From an uncultured Bacteroidia bacterium (GTDB taxonomy: Bacteria; Bacteroidota; Bacteroidia; Bacteroidales; UBA932), in assembly GCA_902780935.1 (NCBI GenBank), contig CACZHP010000003.1, forward strand, positions 108,141-167,893: 59,753 nucleotides of DNA. Reading direction: 5' to 3'. Shown piece after piece: positions 26,687-34,086 of this stretch; the first letter of the stretch is position 1; every line of letters starts with the position of its first letter. A program made the position numbers and the translations under genes. Under the pieces are notes generated by a model. The model did no database searches and had not been told where the DNA came from. It worked only from the letters and a program-made list of their open reading frames with translations.

Positions 26687-28336
26687 ATGAAACAGTTCTA
26701 CCTTTCCATCGCTGCCTTGGCGCTGGCGGTTGTCACCTTCGTGTCTTGCGGCGACAAACAAGTCTCTCTCCAGAGAGTAGACCCGCTTGAGAAACTGCTG
26801 CCCGAGACCTCCTGGTCGCATCCTTATTCCGAGATCGAGGATGTCGCGGCCGGCGAGCACGCCACTTTCCAGTTCGCTCTCAGGAGTCCTGTGGACCTTG
26901 AGGGATTGAGCCTGTCTTTTGAGGCCCTTAAGGATGAGGCCGGGAATAAGATCGAATCGGTCACGACCGGTTTTGTGGATTTCATCCATGTCGGACGCAC
27001 AACTCCGGATCCGGGCAGGGACGCGATCAGGTCTATCTCTGGAATGTATCCGGACGCTATCATAGATGACGCCACGGATTGGGAAGTTCCCGGAGGAAAG
27101 ACCCAGCCTATCTGGGTCAGCGTGGCCGTGCCGAAGGATGCCGCTCCGGGGGTCTATAAGGGGAAAGTCCTTGTCAAAGGCAAGGGCGTCAAACTGAGCG
27201 GCGAGATAGGGGTCAAGGTCTATCCTGTTGTCCTTGAGGAACCTACCCTCTGGGTCACCAACTGGTTCAATGCCGGGGAGAGGGCCCTGAAGCATTTCAA
27301 TCCGGATGCCGAGTTGTATTCGGAGGAGCATTGGGACTATGTGAGGGCTTTGGCGAAGATAATGAAGGATAGCTACCAGAACACTATCCTTGTCTCGGTC
27401 GGCCTGATCGAGTCCAAGGCCGAAGGGGACAAGTGGAGTTTCGATTTCACCAATTTTGACAAGGAGGTGGAGATATTCCAGGAGGCCGGAGTCCTCAAGA
27501 AACTTGAGGTAGGACATATCGGGGGCCGTGTCGGCTTGTGGAACAGCCCGTTCGGAGTCAATGTGCCGGGGGTGGACAAAAAACTGCCCATCGAGGATCC
27601 CGTCGCCCGGAACTATTACTCACAGTTCATCCCCGCCTTCGTCGCTCATCTTAAGGAAAAGGGTTGGTATTCAATATATTGCCAGCACATCGCCGACGAG
27701 CCGGCTTCTGACAACTACGAGTCCTATGTGGCGATCGCCAAATTTTTCAAGCAGTACGCCCCTGATGCTCCGATCATCGAGGCCTGCCATTCCCACAACC
27801 TTGCGGACATAGTCGACATCTGGGTGCCGCAGTTGAACTTCTATGCCGACGGATATTCCTTCTATAAAGAGAGACAGGCCGCCGGAGATGAGGTCTGGTT
27901 CTACACCTGCCTCGCTCCTCAAGGCAACTACGCCAACCGTTTCCTGGAGCAGCCTCTTCTGAAGACCCGTCTGCTTCATTGGATCAATTTCCGTTTCGGT
28001 GCGACCGGTTATCTCCACTGGGGACTCAACCAATGGAGGGGAGATGATCCCGCCTACGAATCCACCTCCATCAACCTTGAAGGCGGGAATATCCTTCCGG
28101 GTGGCGACAGCTGGATCATCTATCCCGGAGACAAGAAGCTTTACGGCTCCATCCGCCTCGAGGCTATGAGGGATGGTATAGCGGACTACACTCTATTGCA
28201 GATGCTCGCCCGCAAGGACGAGGCCCTTGCCAAGGAGATCTGCCGCCAGAACGTCTATAACTGGACCACTTACGACATGTCTACCCTTCATTTCCGCCTT
28301 GCCCGCCGCCAGATCCTGGAAGCCTTGTCGAAGTGA
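26687..28336 (+). CDS. Lipoprotein glycoside-hydrolase-like protein (DUF4091, GH123-related)
   Basis: 549 residues with a lipoprotein signal (LALAVVTFVSC). An N-terminal beta-sandwich (about 30-190) is followed by a TIM-barrel-like part: EPTLWVTNWFNAGERALK, CQHIADEPASDNYESY and the C-terminal DUF4091 block RLLHWINFRFGATGYLHWGLNQW then YGSIRLEAMRDGIADYTLL. The vicinal Asp337-Glu338 in ADEPA sits where GH123 N-acetyl-beta-galactosaminidases have their catalytic Asp-Glu pair. It likely acts on host or dietary glycans at the cell surface; the substrate is not known. It begins 23 nt after recJ. Confidence 0.85.
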   Translation: MKQFYLSIAALALAVVTFVSCGDKQVSLQRVDPLEKLLPETSWSHPYSEIEDVAAGEHATFQFALRSPVDLEGLSLSFEALKDEAGNKIESVTTGFVDFIHVGRTTPDPGRDAIRSISGMYPDAIIDDATDWEVPGGKTQPIWVSVAVPKDAAPGVYKGKVLVKGKGVKLSGEIGVKVYPVVLEEPTLWVTNWFNAGERALKHFNPDAELYSEEHWDYVRALAKIMKDSYQNTILVSVGLIESKAEGDKWSFDFTNFDKEVEIFQEAGVLKKLEVGHIGGRVGLWNSPFGVNVPGVDKKLPIEDPVARNYYSQFIPAFVAHLKEKGWYSIYCQHIADEPASDNYESYVAIAKFFKQYAPDAPIIEACHSHNLADIVDIWVPQLNFYADGYSFYKERQAAGDEVWFYTCLAPQGNYANRFLEQPLLKTRLLHWINFRFGATGYLHWGLNQWRGDDPAYESTSINLEGGNILPGGDSWIIYPGDKKLYGSIRLEAMRDGIADYTLLQMLARKDEALAKEICRQNVYNWTTYDMSTLHFRLARRQILEALSK

Positions 28337-28344
28337 TCTTTATG

Positions 28345-28418
28345 TTGCGCGGCCTGACAGCGCCTTGATAGCGATCCGCCAAATCGACACCGCGACCCTT
28401 TGCGGAAATGCTGCGTAA
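28345..28418 (+). pseudogene. Remnant of a deleted copy of the TPR regulator gene
   Basis: 28348-28407 matches 30385-30444 inside the intact TPR regulator almost base for base (peptide ERPDSALIAIRQIDT versus RPDSALIAIRQIDTATLCG). It then jumps to CTGCGTAA, the last codons and stop of the regulator (31903-31910). About 1.45 kb of the gene is missing between these points. The sequence after the stop also follows the region downstream of the intact gene. Confidence 0.85.
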
Positions 28419-28506
28419 GCTATTGATAGTCAAGAAGATAAGTAGTAAGAAAGCAAGCGCCGCACAACCGCTTGACAGTCAAATAGTTACAATGACAGGA
28501 AATCTA

Positions 28507-28532
28507 TTCTTACGGTAAAAACGTGAGAATTA
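28507..28532. promoter_or_regulatory. Conserved dyad upstream of serpin 1
   Basis: ATTCTTACG and CGTGAGAAT flank the 7-nt GTAAAAA; the arms differ at one position, which can still pair as G-U in RNA. All 26 nt are identical at 31998-32023 upstream of serpin 2, while flanking sequence has drifted. It could be an operator for the TPR regulator or an RNA hairpin. Confidence 0.55.
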
Positions 28533-28537
28533 CCCTA

Positions 28538-28572
28538 AAACGCCGCTACAAGCACTTGTGGTGACGTTTTTA
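28538..28572 (+). terminator. Probable terminator left from the TPR regulator copy
   Basis: AAAACGCCGCTACAAG pairs imperfectly with CTTGTGGTGACGTTTT around a 2-nt loop, ending in five T. The equivalent at 32029-32063 follows the intact regulator gene, so this one is a terminator without its gene. Confidence 0.55.
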
Positions 28573-28632
28573 TTCTCTGTTCTTCTTACGCTTTTTCGTC
28601 CCTATAATACGGCCAGTTACAAGCGGATTCGC

Positions 28633-28640
28633 GATATTTG
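28633..28640 (+). promoter_or_regulatory. Candidate -7 box upstream of the small peptide and serpin 1
   Basis: GATATTTG differs from TAnnTTTG at the first base; the aligned site upstream of serpin 2 (32125-32132) is the perfect TATATTTG. No clear -33 TTG is present in either copy. Confidence 0.45.
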
Positions 28641-28667
28641 CGTTTACTGTTAAATCGTTTCAAAAAT

Positions 28668-28838
28668 ATGAGTTTGAAGAATACACTTCTCATCGCTCTG
28701 ACCGCATTGTTCTTCGTTTCAGTCCAGACGCCCTTGGATGCGAAGAATGCCGCTGTCGTCGATACTGTTATTGTCATAGAACCTCTTCCGGGCGGAAGTA
28801 TGGGGGCGAATTTGATGTCTAATTATTTCGTTTTATAA
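28668..28838 (+). CDS. Small exported peptide upstream of serpin 1
   Basis: 56 codons. The N-terminus is a good signal peptide (KNTLLIALTALFFVSVQ, cleavage possibly near LDAKN), followed by a short mature part, VVDTVIVIEPLPGGSMGAN and a few more residues. It lies about 28 nt after a promoter-like box and 84 nt before serpin 1. The region is absent from the second copy upstream of serpin 2, where the flanking sequences are conserved but joined by about 55 unrelated nt. It may be a real secreted peptide or the remains of a longer gene. No family is recognised. Confidence 0.45.
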   Translation: MSLKNTLLIALTALFFVSVQTPLDAKNAAVVDTVIVIEPLPGGSMGANLMSNYFVL

Positions 28839-28922
28839 TGCAAGAGTTCTTGTTTTCGGGATTATATTAAAAGAAAACCTGTTGGTTGTGTCTTGTATTG
28901 GATTATTAAATTATTAAGAGTT

Positions 28923-30179
28923 ATGAGAAACGGAAAACTATTACCCATTATCATCACAGCTTTGTCCGTGACATTTTTCTTGTCCTCCTGCGAGAAGGAT
29001 GAGAACCCCTCGGACAAGCTGATCGAGCGGAAGGACTTCGTGCTGACGCGGTCCGAGATGGACTTCGTCCAGGAGAACAACGGCTTTGCGCTTGAGTTAT
29101 TCAAGCGGGTCTCCGACATGGAGAAAGGAAAGAGCACGGTGATCTCCCCCTTGAGTGTCACGATGGACTTCGGTATGGTGAGTAACGGGGCGGCCGGTAA
29201 GACCAGGGACGAGATCAGCGATGTGCTCGGCTACAAGGACGGATCCGTAAAGGGCCTGAACTCTTTCTGCGAGTCGATGCTTGAGCAGTCCTCAAAGGTG
29301 GATCCCTCCACTACCATAGAGCTTGGTAACGCCTCCGTGATCAACAAGAACCGTATCCCGCTGAAAGATTCATTCTCCAAGGCCATAAAGTCCTCCTATG
29401 ACGCCGAGGTTGTCTACAAGGACTTCGGGAAGGACGACGTGAAGGGCCTGGTCAATAAATGGAGCGACAAGAAGACCCACGGCATGATCCCCTCGATTCT
29501 GGAACAGCAGCCAAAGTCCGACAGTTACGCCTATTTCATGAACGCGGTGTATTTCAAGGGGATATGGTCGGAGAAGTTCGACAAGGCCGACACCAGGGAC
29601 GAGGAGTTCAAACTTGAGGACGGAACCCGCTCGAAGGTTCGCATGATGTGGCAGAAGCATAAATTCAATTATGGTGGTATTCCTGGCGTCTGCGACGCCC
29701 TGTGTCTCCCTTACGGCAACGAGGCGTACAGGATGGTGATTCTGCTCCCTCAAGATGGAAAGACGATAGAAGACGTGAAAAGCGGTCTCGACACGGAGTC
29801 ATGGAGCGGTTTGATAAACAACATGAACAAGAGGGAAGTTGACGTGAAAATACCCGTGTTCGAGACCTCCACCGATCTCCTTCACCTTAAGGATGTTCTC
29901 TTTGAGATGGGCATACGGGACGCATTCTCAATGGGTTCCGCCGATTTCTCGAATATGACAAACGAGAAGGTCCATATCGATGATGTTCTTCACAAGGCCC
30001 GGATTAAGGTCGACGAGCAGGGCTCCGAGGCAGCGGCGGTGACAGTGGTCGGGATGGTTATGTCCGCCGGTTCTGGATTCAAGGCACCCGAGTTCCACGC
30101 CGACCATCCGTTCGTCTACGCCATCACCGAGGTCAGCACCGGAGCCATATTCTTCATCGGGCAGTACACCGGCAAGTGA
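28923..30179 (+). CDS. Serpin 1, lipoprotein serine-protease inhibitor
   Basis: 418 residues. The start MRNGKLLPIIITALSVTFF leads to the lipobox SSC. The serpin fold is complete: STVISPLSVTMDFGMVSNGAAG, YFMNAVYFKGIWSEKFD, and the C-terminal FHADHPFVYAITEVSTGAIFFIGQ. The hinge of the reactive loop, DEQGSEAAAVTVV (P17 Glu365), has the small residues needed for loop insertion, so it is likely an active inhibitor. By alignment with alpha-1-antitrypsin the scissile bond falls at or next to Met-Ser in GMVMSAGS, suggesting an elastase- or chymotrypsin-like target. Exported and lipid-anchored, like the Tannerella serpin miropin. I use 28923 and not the upstream in-frame Met because it aligns with serpin 2. 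Confidence 0.93.
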   Translation: MRNGKLLPIIITALSVTFFLSSCEKDENPSDKLIERKDFVLTRSEMDFVQENNGFALELFKRVSDMEKGKSTVISPLSVTMDFGMVSNGAAGKTRDEISDVLGYKDGSVKGLNSFCESMLEQSSKVDPSTTIELGNASVINKNRIPLKDSFSKAIKSSYDAEVVYKDFGKDDVKGLVNKWSDKKTHGMIPSILEQQPKSDSYAYFMNAVYFKGIWSEKFDKADTRDEEFKLEDGTRSKVRMMWQKHKFNYGGIPGVCDALCLPYGNEAYRMVILLPQDGKTIEDVKSGLDTESWSGLINNMNKREVDVKIPVFETSTDLLHLKDVLFEMGIRDAFSMGSADFSNMTNEKVHIDDVLHKARIKVDEQGSEAAAVTVVGMVMSAGSGFKAPEFHADHPFVYAITEVSTGAIFFIGQYTGK

Positions 30180-30211
30180 TGATTATTCGACAGAAAAAAT
30201 CAGCATTATAA

Positions 30212-30237
30212 GAGCATGACGCGATGTCCACGGCGGC
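30212..30237 (-). pseudogene. Fragment of the aroK 3' end between serpin 1 and the TPR regulator
   Basis: GAGCATGAC, two extra bases, then GATGTCCACGGCGGC matches GAGCGTGAC-GATGTCCACGGCGGC at 33562-33585, the 3' end of aroK just beyond serpin 2. Homology ends in the next few bases. It marks the junction of a tandem duplication. Confidence 0.7.
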
Positions 30238-30257
30238 TGGTTATTAATCTCAGTACT

Positions 30258-31910
30258 ATGCGAAACCACGATGGGAGGAAATGTTTTGTCTTTATCATCA
30301 TATCTGCTGTCGTTCTTCTCTTAGGGTCATGCGACAGGAGGAGGACGGCATTTGAGCTGGCCGACATAGAATCCTACATCAATGAGCGGCCTGACAGCGC
30401 CTTGATTGCGATCCGCCAAATCGACACCTCAACCCTTTGCGGAAGGGCCGAGAGAGCGAAGTACGCCTTGCTCCATGCGGCGGCGCTTGACAAGAATTAC
30501 ATCGACACGGCTGACACCCGGGTTGTACAGCCTGCCGTGGACTGGTACGAGCGCCACGGCAAACCAGAAGACAGGCTTAAGGCTTATATGTACCTGGGGA
30601 CTGAGCAACTCAATGGTGGGGAGTACAATAAGGCGATAGTATCGTTCTACAAAGCCCGCACTTCAGCGTCCGGTGTGGAAGACAAGAACCTCTTGGGAGT
30701 TTTGTGCTCCAAGATAGCCGACACATATACAGGTACTATGGACTACGCTCAGGCTTCGAGTTATATCGATGAGTCGATAGAGTACTTCAGGCAGTGTGGA
30801 AGAAAGGACCAAGAAGCCATCGAGCTTCTACGGAAATCGTTTAATTTGACACGAAGGAGATTGTGGGATCAAGCTGACTCCTGCTTCAAGGAGCTCTTAT
30901 CTATCAAATCACTTGAAAAAGGTCTCAGAAACAGAGCCTTGGTGGGATATGGGATGTTCCTTTTGAACAACCCGGATCCGGATGAGAAGCTTGCCCTGTC
31001 TATACTATCATCAGCCATTGAAGAAGGAGGAAAGTTGGAAAAACTCTCGCAAGTCTACGCTTACGCATACCTCCTGAAAACGCAGGGCATGGAAACCGAG
31101 AGCGAGGCATTGATGAGGATGGCTGATCGGTTTAAGACAAAAGACGAGTACTCGTATCATTACTGGAAATATCGGGAATACCTTAAATCTGGGGACATGA
31201 TTGCCGCACACAGCAGTTTGTGGGCAGCCATGAATGTGATGGACTCAATCCGGATAAGAAGCTACGAGGGCTCGGCGGCTAACTCACAAAGGTCATTCCT
31301 TGAGTTGACCGTGTCTGCGCAAGAATTGAGAATTAGAGCGCGAAAACGAGAGATAATCATCATATCATTACTCTGTCTGGTCATCGCATTGGCCTCCTCT
31401 GTCGTTTATCAGCTTAACAAAGCCGCTCTCCAGAGAAAAAAGGAAGAGAAAGAACGAATGGAAATGTTGGTCGAAAGGCTTGAAGAACAAGTCAAAGACC
31501 TGAATAATGGGAATAGGCAAAAGGCCGCCTTCTCCTTCCTTGGCGAAATCTATGAGGAAGCCTACCGCACTGGAAAGTCTTCTGATAACCTGACGAAGGT
31601 GATCCAATCAAAAATCGGCGACCTTAGGTCCGATCCGGCAGCGCAAAAGAATTTTGAGGCGTTGGTGGACAATAAGATGGATGGATTGATGAGCCGATTC
31701 CGGAAGGATTGTCCGGATTTGTCAGACTCGGACTACCGGATGTCCAGCTACTATTTCGCTGGCTTTGACAATACCACAGTCATGATCATCATGGGAATAG
31801 CATCCTTGGAGAATACTCGTTCAAGGAAAAGCTATTTGAGGAAAAAATTGTCCGAGAGATACGGCAAGATCGGTGACCTTTACTCCTCGATTATCGGAGG
31901 AGTTGCGTAA
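30258..31910 (+). CDS. Membrane-anchored TPR protein with C-terminal helix-turn-helix-like domain, putative regulator
   Basis: 550 residues. Lipoprotein or anchor start (IIISAVVLLLGSC), then a periplasmic TPR region (about 25-355; for example LKAYMYLGTEQLNGGEYNKAIVSFYKA). A transmembrane helix (about 372-392, IIIISLLCLVIALASSVVY) leads into a coiled coil (KKEEKERMEMLVERLEEQVKDL) and a cytoplasmic tail. The tail, DLSDSDYRMSSYYFAGFDNTTVMIIMGI followed by RSRKSYLRKKLSERYG, looks like the LuxR-type DNA-binding domain of Bacteroidota TPR regulators, somewhat degenerate. A membrane-spanning sensor that regulates the flanking serpins is my inference. The Met at 30258 is chosen because the upstream open frame runs through the aroK fragment. 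Confidence 0.78.
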   Translation: MRNHDGRKCFVFIIISAVVLLLGSCDRRRTAFELADIESYINERPDSALIAIRQIDTSTLCGRAERAKYALLHAAALDKNYIDTADTRVVQPAVDWYERHGKPEDRLKAYMYLGTEQLNGGEYNKAIVSFYKARTSASGVEDKNLLGVLCSKIADTYTGTMDYAQASSYIDESIEYFRQCGRKDQEAIELLRKSFNLTRRRLWDQADSCFKELLSIKSLEKGLRNRALVGYGMFLLNNPDPDEKLALSILSSAIEEGGKLEKLSQVYAYAYLLKTQGMETESEALMRMADRFKTKDEYSYHYWKYREYLKSGDMIAAHSSLWAAMNVMDSIRIRSYEGSAANSQRSFLELTVSAQELRIRARKREIIIISLLCLVIALASSVVYQLNKAALQRKKEEKERMEMLVERLEEQVKDLNNGNRQKAAFSFLGEIYEEAYRTGKSSDNLTKVIQSKIGDLRSDPAAQKNFEALVDNKMDGLMSRFRKDCPDLSDSDYRMSSYYFAGFDNTTVMIIMGIASLENTRSRKSYLRKKLSERYGKIGDLYSSIIGGVA

Positions 31911-31997
31911 TCTATTGATTGTCAAGGAGATAAGCCGTGAGAAAACAACTGCTACGCAACTATTTGACGGTTAAGTAGTTACAATGGCAAGAAGGCG

Positions 31998-32023
31998 ATT
32001 CTTACGGTAAAAACGTGAGAATT
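31998..32023. promoter_or_regulatory. Conserved dyad upstream of serpin 2
   Basis: This is the second copy of the 26-nt dyad found at 28507-28532, base for base identical. It lies about 90 nt after the TPR regulator stop and 100 nt before the -7 box at 32125. Confidence 0.55.
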
Positions 32024-32028
32024 GCCCT

Positions 32029-32063
32029 AAAATGCCTTTACAAACACTTGTAGTGACGTTTTT
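32029..32063 (+). terminator. Probable terminator of the TPR regulator gene
   Basis: AAAATGCC...ACAA pairs with TTGTAGTGACGTTTT and ends in five T. Pairing is weaker than in the copy at 28538-28572. The 344-nt gap between the regulator and serpin 2 otherwise holds the dyad, this hairpin and the serpin promoter; no further gene was seen. Confidence 0.5.
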
Positions 32064-32124
32064 GTGTTCTGTTCTTCTTACGTTTTTCGTTCCAATGAAT
32101 ATGGTCTGTTACAATCGGGTTCGC

Positions 32125-32132
32125 TATATTTG
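32125..32132 (+). promoter_or_regulatory. -7 box of the serpin 2 promoter
   Basis: TATATTTG matches the Bacteroidota -7 consensus exactly; no clear TTG lies 20 nt upstream. Transcription would start near 32138, giving a leader of about 115 nt before the serpin 2 ATG at 32255. Confidence 0.6.
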
Positions 32133-32254
32133 CGTATACTATTTGGACAAGTCAGCTGAATTTATTATTATCGAGAAATACTTTCCTGGCGCATGCAAGA
32201 TTTCATGTTTTTGGGATTTTACATATTGTATTGGATTATTTAGTTACAATCAAA

Positions 32255-33553
32255 ATGAGAAACGGAAAACTTTTACCTTTTATCATCACAGCATTGTCCG
32301 TGACTTTTTTCTTGTTCTCCTGCGAGAAGGCAGAGAAGGTCTCCGATGGCGGTGAGGAACAGCCAGAGGCAGAGGTTAATAATATAGAGAATAGCGTGAC
32401 GCTGCCGGAGACCCGGCTGTCGTTGACGGAGGAGCAGATGAGAAATATCTCTCCCGGGAACGAGTTCTCTTTCCGCTTGTTCAAAACGGTCCATGATAAA
32501 GCGGAATCTGGCATCGTGCTCAGCCCCCTTAGTGTCGAGTTCGCGCTCGGGATGGTCTGCAATTATGTGGACTGCGGTGAGGAGCTGTGCCAGATGCTCG
32601 GTCTTGAGGGGAAGGATATAGGTGTGGTCAACAATTATTTTCAAACTCTCATTGGTGATTTGACGGGAGGTGACGCCGCCGGCCTGAAGCTCGCGGACGC
32701 CGTGATGAGGGACATCAGAGGGTTTCCCTTTAAGGAGGACTTCATCGGGACTCTGAAGGATTACTACAACGCTGAGTATCAAACCATCGAGGCCTTGCCA
32801 TTGGCTGATCTTCCCGTCGGGGAGAGGCCTGAGGACTTATGGGTCAAGGAGAAGACTGACGGGATGATCGACTCCGCTCCATGGCCGATCCTGCCAGCAG
32901 AGGCGTCCATTTTCAATGCCATCTGCTTCAACGGAGAATGGGTACACAAGTTTTTGGAGGATGCTACTGGCGATTATGAATTCATCAAGGATGATAAGAC
33001 GTTCATTCCTGTCAAGATGATGTGGCAGACATGTGACTCCACCTACTTCTATAAAGGGCAGGGCTTCACATCGATCAGTCTCCCGATGAGCGACGGGGCT
33101 TATCTGTTGAGCATCTTGCTACCTGACGAGGGCAAGGATCTCAAAACTGTGCTGTCAGGGCTTAACTCGGAGTCCTGGGAGGGGTTGAGGAGCGGGATGT
33201 CCTATAAGAAAGTCACGATGGGCATTCCAAGATTCAGGGCCGTCTACTCCGAGGAGGAGCTATTCAACCTCCTCGACGAGAACTTCAGGAAAGCGTTCAT
33301 CGAAGAGAATTCCCGGATGCTGAAGAATGATCCTGAGACTTACGTGATTAATAGCATCGCCCAAAAGGCCGCAATTGAGATCGATGAGAACGGGGCGAAG
33401 GCGGCGGCTGTTACCCAAGTGATAATGGTTGGCTCACCACTCCATGATGATCCAGATAAGATAGAGGTCTTTGTCGCCAACCATCCTTTCGTGTACACCA
33501 TCTCCGAAACCGGCTCGGGGCTGGTCTTGTTCCTCGGAACCTACGAGGGATAA
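32255..33553 (+). CDS. Serpin 2, lipoprotein serine-protease inhibitor
   Basis: 432 residues. The export signal MRNGKLLPFIITALSVTFF is almost identical to serpin 1, with the lipobox FSC. Serpin blocks: SGIVLSPLSVEFALGMV, SIFNAICFNGEWVHKF, FVANHPFVYTISETGSGLVLFLG. The mature N-terminus is longer, with an acidic stretch (SDGGEEQPEAEVNN). The reactive loop hinge is DENGAKAAAVTQV (P17 Glu378): Lys replaces the usual acidic P13, but P12-P9 are still small. The loop then reads IMVGSPLHDDPDKIEV, quite unlike serpin 1, with the scissile bond near Gly-Ser or Ser-Pro. Probably an inhibitor of different specificity. Its stop is 2 nt from the aroK stop on the other strand. Confidence 0.92.
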   Translation: MRNGKLLPFIITALSVTFFLFSCEKAEKVSDGGEEQPEAEVNNIENSVTLPETRLSLTEEQMRNISPGNEFSFRLFKTVHDKAESGIVLSPLSVEFALGMVCNYVDCGEELCQMLGLEGKDIGVVNNYFQTLIGDLTGGDAAGLKLADAVMRDIRGFPFKEDFIGTLKDYYNAEYQTIEALPLADLPVGERPEDLWVKEKTDGMIDSAPWPILPAEASIFNAICFNGEWVHKFLEDATGDYEFIKDDKTFIPVKMMWQTCDSTYFYKGQGFTSISLPMSDGAYLLSILLPDEGKDLKTVLSGLNSESWEGLRSGMSYKKVTMGIPRFRAVYSEEELFNLLDENFRKAFIEENSRMLKNDPETYVINSIAQKAAIEIDENGAKAAAVTQVIMVGSPLHDDPDKIEVFVANHPFVYTISETGSGLVLFLGTYEG

Positions 33554-33555
33554 TA

Positions 33556-34080
33556 TCACATGAGCGTGACGATGTCCACGGCGGCGGCGAGGTAATCGTC
33601 GCCGTCGACGTTTATTATGTGCTGGGCGGTCTTCTCGTAGATGGGGCTCCGGGTGGCCATCAGTTCCTCAACCCGTGAGCGGAGGCTCTTGCCGCCTTTT
33701 AGCATCGGGCGGTCGCCCGGCCAGGTTTCGAGGTTATGGACGAGAGTTCCGATGGAGGCCTTAAGGTAGAAGCAGGTCGTGTCCCGTCGTATCATCCTGC
33801 GGCAGGCCTCTGTTGTGACAGTGCCTCCTCCGAGGGAAAGGATGTACGAGGCTCCGGTCAAATCGCCTGTCATGAATATGTCCTCCAAAGCGGAAAGTTC
33901 CATATTGCGGAAAGCCGCTTCTCCTTCTGATTCAAATATTTCCGGAATCGCGCGTCCGCTCATGGCCTCGATGTAGGAATCGAGGTCGATCAGCTCCATT
34001 GAGGGAAGCAGCTTCGCCAGCTCTTTGCCGACGCTGCTTTTCCCGCTACCCATAAAGCCTATGAGGGATATGTGTCCCAT
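33556..34080 (-). CDS. aroK: Shikimate kinase
   Basis: 174 residues. Walker A is IGFMGSGKSSVGKEL; the shikimate site includes LIDLDSYIE, EGEAAFRNMEL, LSLGGGTV and the lid Arg in GDRPML. It phosphorylates shikimate in the aromatic pathway. Start MGHISLIGFMGSGK; it begins 6 nt after the parC stop, so it may be the end of the rluB-era-parC message. Confidence 0.95.
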   Translation of the reverse strand: MGHISLIGFMGSGKSSVGKELAKLLPSMELIDLDSYIEAMSGRAIPEIFESEGEAAFRNMELSALEDIFMTGDLTGASYILSLGGGTVTTEACRRMIRRDTTCFYLKASIGTLVHNLETWPGDRPMLKGGKSLRSRVEELMATRSPIYEKTAQHIINVDGDDYLAAAVDIVTLM

Positions 34081-34086
34081 GCGCGC

